This document shows positions 6,761 to 8,306 of a stretch of DNA of 8,306 bases, piece after piece; position 1 is the stretch's first letter, and each line of letters starts with the position of its first letter. Source of the DNA: Opitutia bacterium. GTDB lineage: Bacteria; Verrucomicrobiota; Verrucomicrobiia; Opitutales; Opitutaceae. Under the pieces are notes generated by a model. That model ran no database searches. It was not told the origin of the DNA and saw only the letters and a program-made list of their open reading frames with translations. The stretch is taken from contig PMKA01000375.1 of assembly GCA_003157575.1 (NCBI GenBank), positions 1 through 8,306 of the forward strand, in the 5' to 3' direction. Both the position numbers and the translations under genes were made by a program.

Positions 6761-6925
6761 AACTGAAGGAGAAGTTGGCGGTTGATGACGAGGCTCGCAT
6801 CTGGTGGTCTGAGGTCATGGCTGGTGAGACGAAAAAGCGAGTCTCCCACACCCGTTCAGCGGCGAGCGGATACGGGCGCCTAAAGGGGAAATTCCTGTCA
6901 CTTTCCTCCTGACTTCGTCCGCGGG
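6761..6925. other. Convergent intergenic gap with a short hairpin
   Basis: This 165-bp gap lies between the ends of the small basic ORF (plus) and the response regulator (minus). GAGAC (6826-6830) and GTCTC (6841-6845) form a 5-bp hairpin with a 10-base loop that is A-rich on the plus strand. The hairpin is not followed by a T run on either strand, so it is a weak terminator candidate. An open frame without a convincing start runs across the gap to a TGA at about 6912. Nothing else was recognised. Confidence 0.3.
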
Positions 6926-7588
6926 CTAAGCCGGCTCCGAGCCGTCTTCCTCGCCGGGGGTTTCCCATTCCGGATAGGCCTCGGGCTTGAGCTGGCCGCG
7001 GCGGATGAGTTCCTGGAGATCGCGGATGATGGTTCGGCGGGCCACCCCGAATTGACGTGCGAGGGCGGAGATGTTGGGGCGTTCGGGGGAGCGGTTGACC
7101 TGCTCCTGGATGCGATTCTGCCGCTGCACGCGGTCGGTGGAGCGGCTGAAAAGCTCCAGGGCGTCGGCCCGGTGGGAGCGTTCGAGAGCCTCGATTTGGC
7201 GGACCAGCTCCTTTTCGCCGCACTCGGCCAGGGCCGTTTCAACGGTGCGCTTCAGTTCGTGGATATCGACGGGCTTGGTCAGGCAGTAGTGAGCGCGGCG
7301 GGGGCCTTGCAGGGCCTGGATCTGCTGGTGAACTTCCAGGGCGCCGGAAACGACGAGGACGGGGACAAACGGCAGCAGGTGCTTGAACTGCGGGAGAAAA
7401 CTCAAGCCCAACTCTCCCTCGGAGAGCACGTGGTCCAGGATGAGCAGGTCCGGGTGGCAGAGAGGAATCCGCGCCAGGGCCTCGGTGCCGTTGCGGACGC
7501 GGACGAGATGAAACTTCGCCAGGGCGTCCTCGTAGATTTCATATTGGAGGTCGTCGTCTTCGACAACCAGAATGGTGGGCTGGCTCAT
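6926..7588 (-). CDS. Response regulator with receiver domain and DeoR/HTH_11-like helix-turn-helix
   Basis: A 220-residue cytoplasmic response regulator. The receiver (about 4-122) has the acidic cluster E10-D11-D12, phospho-acceptor D52 in LLILDHVLSEGE, S81 in the Thr/Ser switch position and K105 in LTKPVD. A charged, probably coiled-coil linker (about 123-165) leads to a helix-turn-helix at about 172-195, ISALARQFGVARRTIIRDLQEL, which resembles the HTH of DeoR-type and HTH_11 proteins. Only about 25 residues remain after it, an acidic tail (TPGEEDGSEPA), so a full DeoR effector domain is absent and a wing would be minimal. This is not the usual OmpR, NarL or NtrC output. The ATG at 7588 begins 29 bp after the kinase stop and is followed directly by the receiver's first strand; the Shine-Dalgarno is weak. 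It probably forms a two-component operon with the kinase upstream. DNA binding is inferred from the motif. Confidence 0.9.
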   Translation of the reverse strand: MSQPTILVVEDDDLQYEIYEDALAKFHLVRVRNGTEALARIPLCHPDLLILDHVLSEGELGLSFLPQFKHLLPFVPVLVVSGALEVHQQIQALQGPRRAHYCLTKPVDIHELKRTVETALAECGEKELVRQIEALERSHRADALELFSRSTDRVQRQNRIQEQVNRSPERPNISALARQFGVARRTIIRDLQELIRRGQLKPEAYPEWETPGEEDGSEPA

Positions 7589-7616
7589 AGGTTCTGAGGG
7601 TTGGGGCGGGAACGGC

Positions 7617-8306
7617 TCATGGTTTGACCGCCGCTACGGGCGGCGTGGCTGATGGAGGAGGGTCGCCCGGGACGGCGATATCGCGGACGGGGAGGATGAC
7701 GGTGAACGTGCTCCCTTGGCCGACCGTCGAATCCACCGCCAGGCCGGCCTCGAGTTTCCTGGCCAGTTCATAAACCATCGAAAGCCCGAGGCCGGTTCCG
7801 CGCCGGGAGGAGAGGGCTTTGGTGGTGAAAAACGGCTCGAAGATCCGGGACAGGTTCTCAGGCGGGATGCCGCAGCCGAAATCCTGGACGGAAATAACGA
7901 CATAGGCCGGCGCGGGAGCGGGGCTGAGGGCCAAGCCTTGGGGGAGCTGATCCAGCCGGCGGGTTGCGAGGATAATCTCCTTGCGCGTGGGCGTGGACTC
8001 GGAGGCGTTAAAAATGAAGTTGAGGAGAATTTGCTGGATGAAATCCCGGAGGGCGGGCACGGGGGGCAAGGCGGGGGCGGGCTGGAAGGTGACGTGGATC
8101 TCGCGCAGGAACCGGTCTCCCAGGAGCTTGATGGTGTCCTGGACCACGGCGTTGAGGTCCCAGGCGCCGGGCTGCCGCTCGGAATCACGGCTGAAGCCGA
8201 GCATGGCCTTGACGATGCCGGCGCCCTGCTCGACGACGGTTTTGATGCGGTCAATGCGCGTGCTGATCTTGCCGGGGTTATCGAGGTTGTCCTCGATGAT
8301 CTGGGC
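7617..8306 (-). CDS. Sensor histidine kinase, C-terminal part (5' end outside window)
   Basis: The last 229 residues of a histidine kinase, open to the window edge. The visible N-terminal stretch ([18 protein letters not shown], to about residue 40) is the second helix of the dimerisation domain, so the phosphoacceptor histidine and any sensor domain lie beyond base 8306. The ATP-binding domain has the N box ([13 protein letters not shown]), the G1 box as QDFGCGI (about 141-147) with Phe where Asn is most common, the F box FEPFFTTK (157-163) and the G2 box RGTGLGLSM (169-177). The sequence ends in a proline/alanine-rich tail ([16 protein letters not shown]) without obvious function. The stop lies 28 bp before the response regulator gene on the same strand, so the regulator is the likely partner. 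Nothing can be said of the signal it senses. Confidence 0.92.
   Translation of the reverse strand, partial: AQIIEDNLDNPGKISTRIDRIKTVVEQGAGIVKAMLGFSRDSERQPGAWDLNAVVQDTIKLLGDRFLREIHVTFQPAPALPPVPALRDFIQQILLNFIFNASESTPTRKEIILATRRLDQLPQGLALSPAPAPAYVVISVQDFGCGIPPENLSRIFEPFFTTKALSSRRGTGLGLSMVYELARKLEAGLAVDSTVGQGSTFTVILPVRDIAVPGDPPPSATPPVAAVKP

Noticed and set aside
6559..6849. Minus-strand open frame opposite the small basic ORF
   Set aside because: No ribosome-binding site or domain; it overlaps the cysteine gene end and the better-supported small ORF.
7585..7620. 11-codon frame between the kinase stop and the regulator start, with ATGA-type overlaps at both ends
   Set aside because: The arrangement is neat and could aid coupling, but it is too short to separate from chance.

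Overview
This is a GC-rich bacterial window carrying two transcription units that each encode a histidine kinase and a response regulator, a secreted beta-propeller/glycosidase operon, and a small accessory gene pair. Three things point to the PVC superphylum, most likely Verrucomicrobiota, less likely Planctomycetota: the secreted PQQ-like propeller protein with an N-terminal WPAWRGP-type motif, the large secreted family 2 glycoside hydrolase beside it, and the weak Shine-Dalgarno signals at most starts. This placement is an inference from gene content; there is no rRNA or other marker gene here.

Left part (1-3657, minus strand): a two-gene operon. The first gene (3657 to 2197) encodes an exported 486-residue PQQ-like beta-propeller with a proline-rich repeat insert. 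The second (2221 to beyond base 1) encodes an exported family 2 glycoside hydrolase with an apparently duplicated Ig-like domain; its C-terminus lies outside the window. The two genes overlap, so translation is probably coupled. Both products are predicted to work outside the cytoplasm.

Centre (3658-6054, plus strand): a 159-bp divergent intergenic region separates this operon from a two-component pair. The pair consists of a short soluble histidine kinase with no visible sensor domain (3817-4554) and a full-length NtrC-type sigma-54 activator (4618-6024), followed by a good candidate intrinsic terminator (6031-6054). The divergent layout suggests, without proving, that the NtrC-type protein may act on the propeller/glycosidase operon. 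I found no convincing -24/-12 promoter in the divergent region.

Right part (6055-8306): on the plus strand, a 150-residue unrecognised protein with five cysteines in zinc-ribbon-like spacing (6140-6592) is followed 6 bp later by a 53-codon, very basic small ORF (6599-6760). Converging on them from the minus strand is a second two-component unit: a histidine kinase cut by the window edge (8306 to 7617), then a response regulator with a receiver and an unusual DeoR/HTH_11-like helix-turn-helix (7588 to 6926). The 165-bp convergent gap holds a short hairpin and an unexplained open frame.

No tRNA, rRNA, CRISPR array, insertion sequence or attachment site was seen. No wholly new system is evident. 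The points most worth a second look are the doubled Ig-like domain in the glycosidase, the 5 x 24-bp proline repeat, the cysteine-protein/basic-peptide pair and the REC-HTH regulator.
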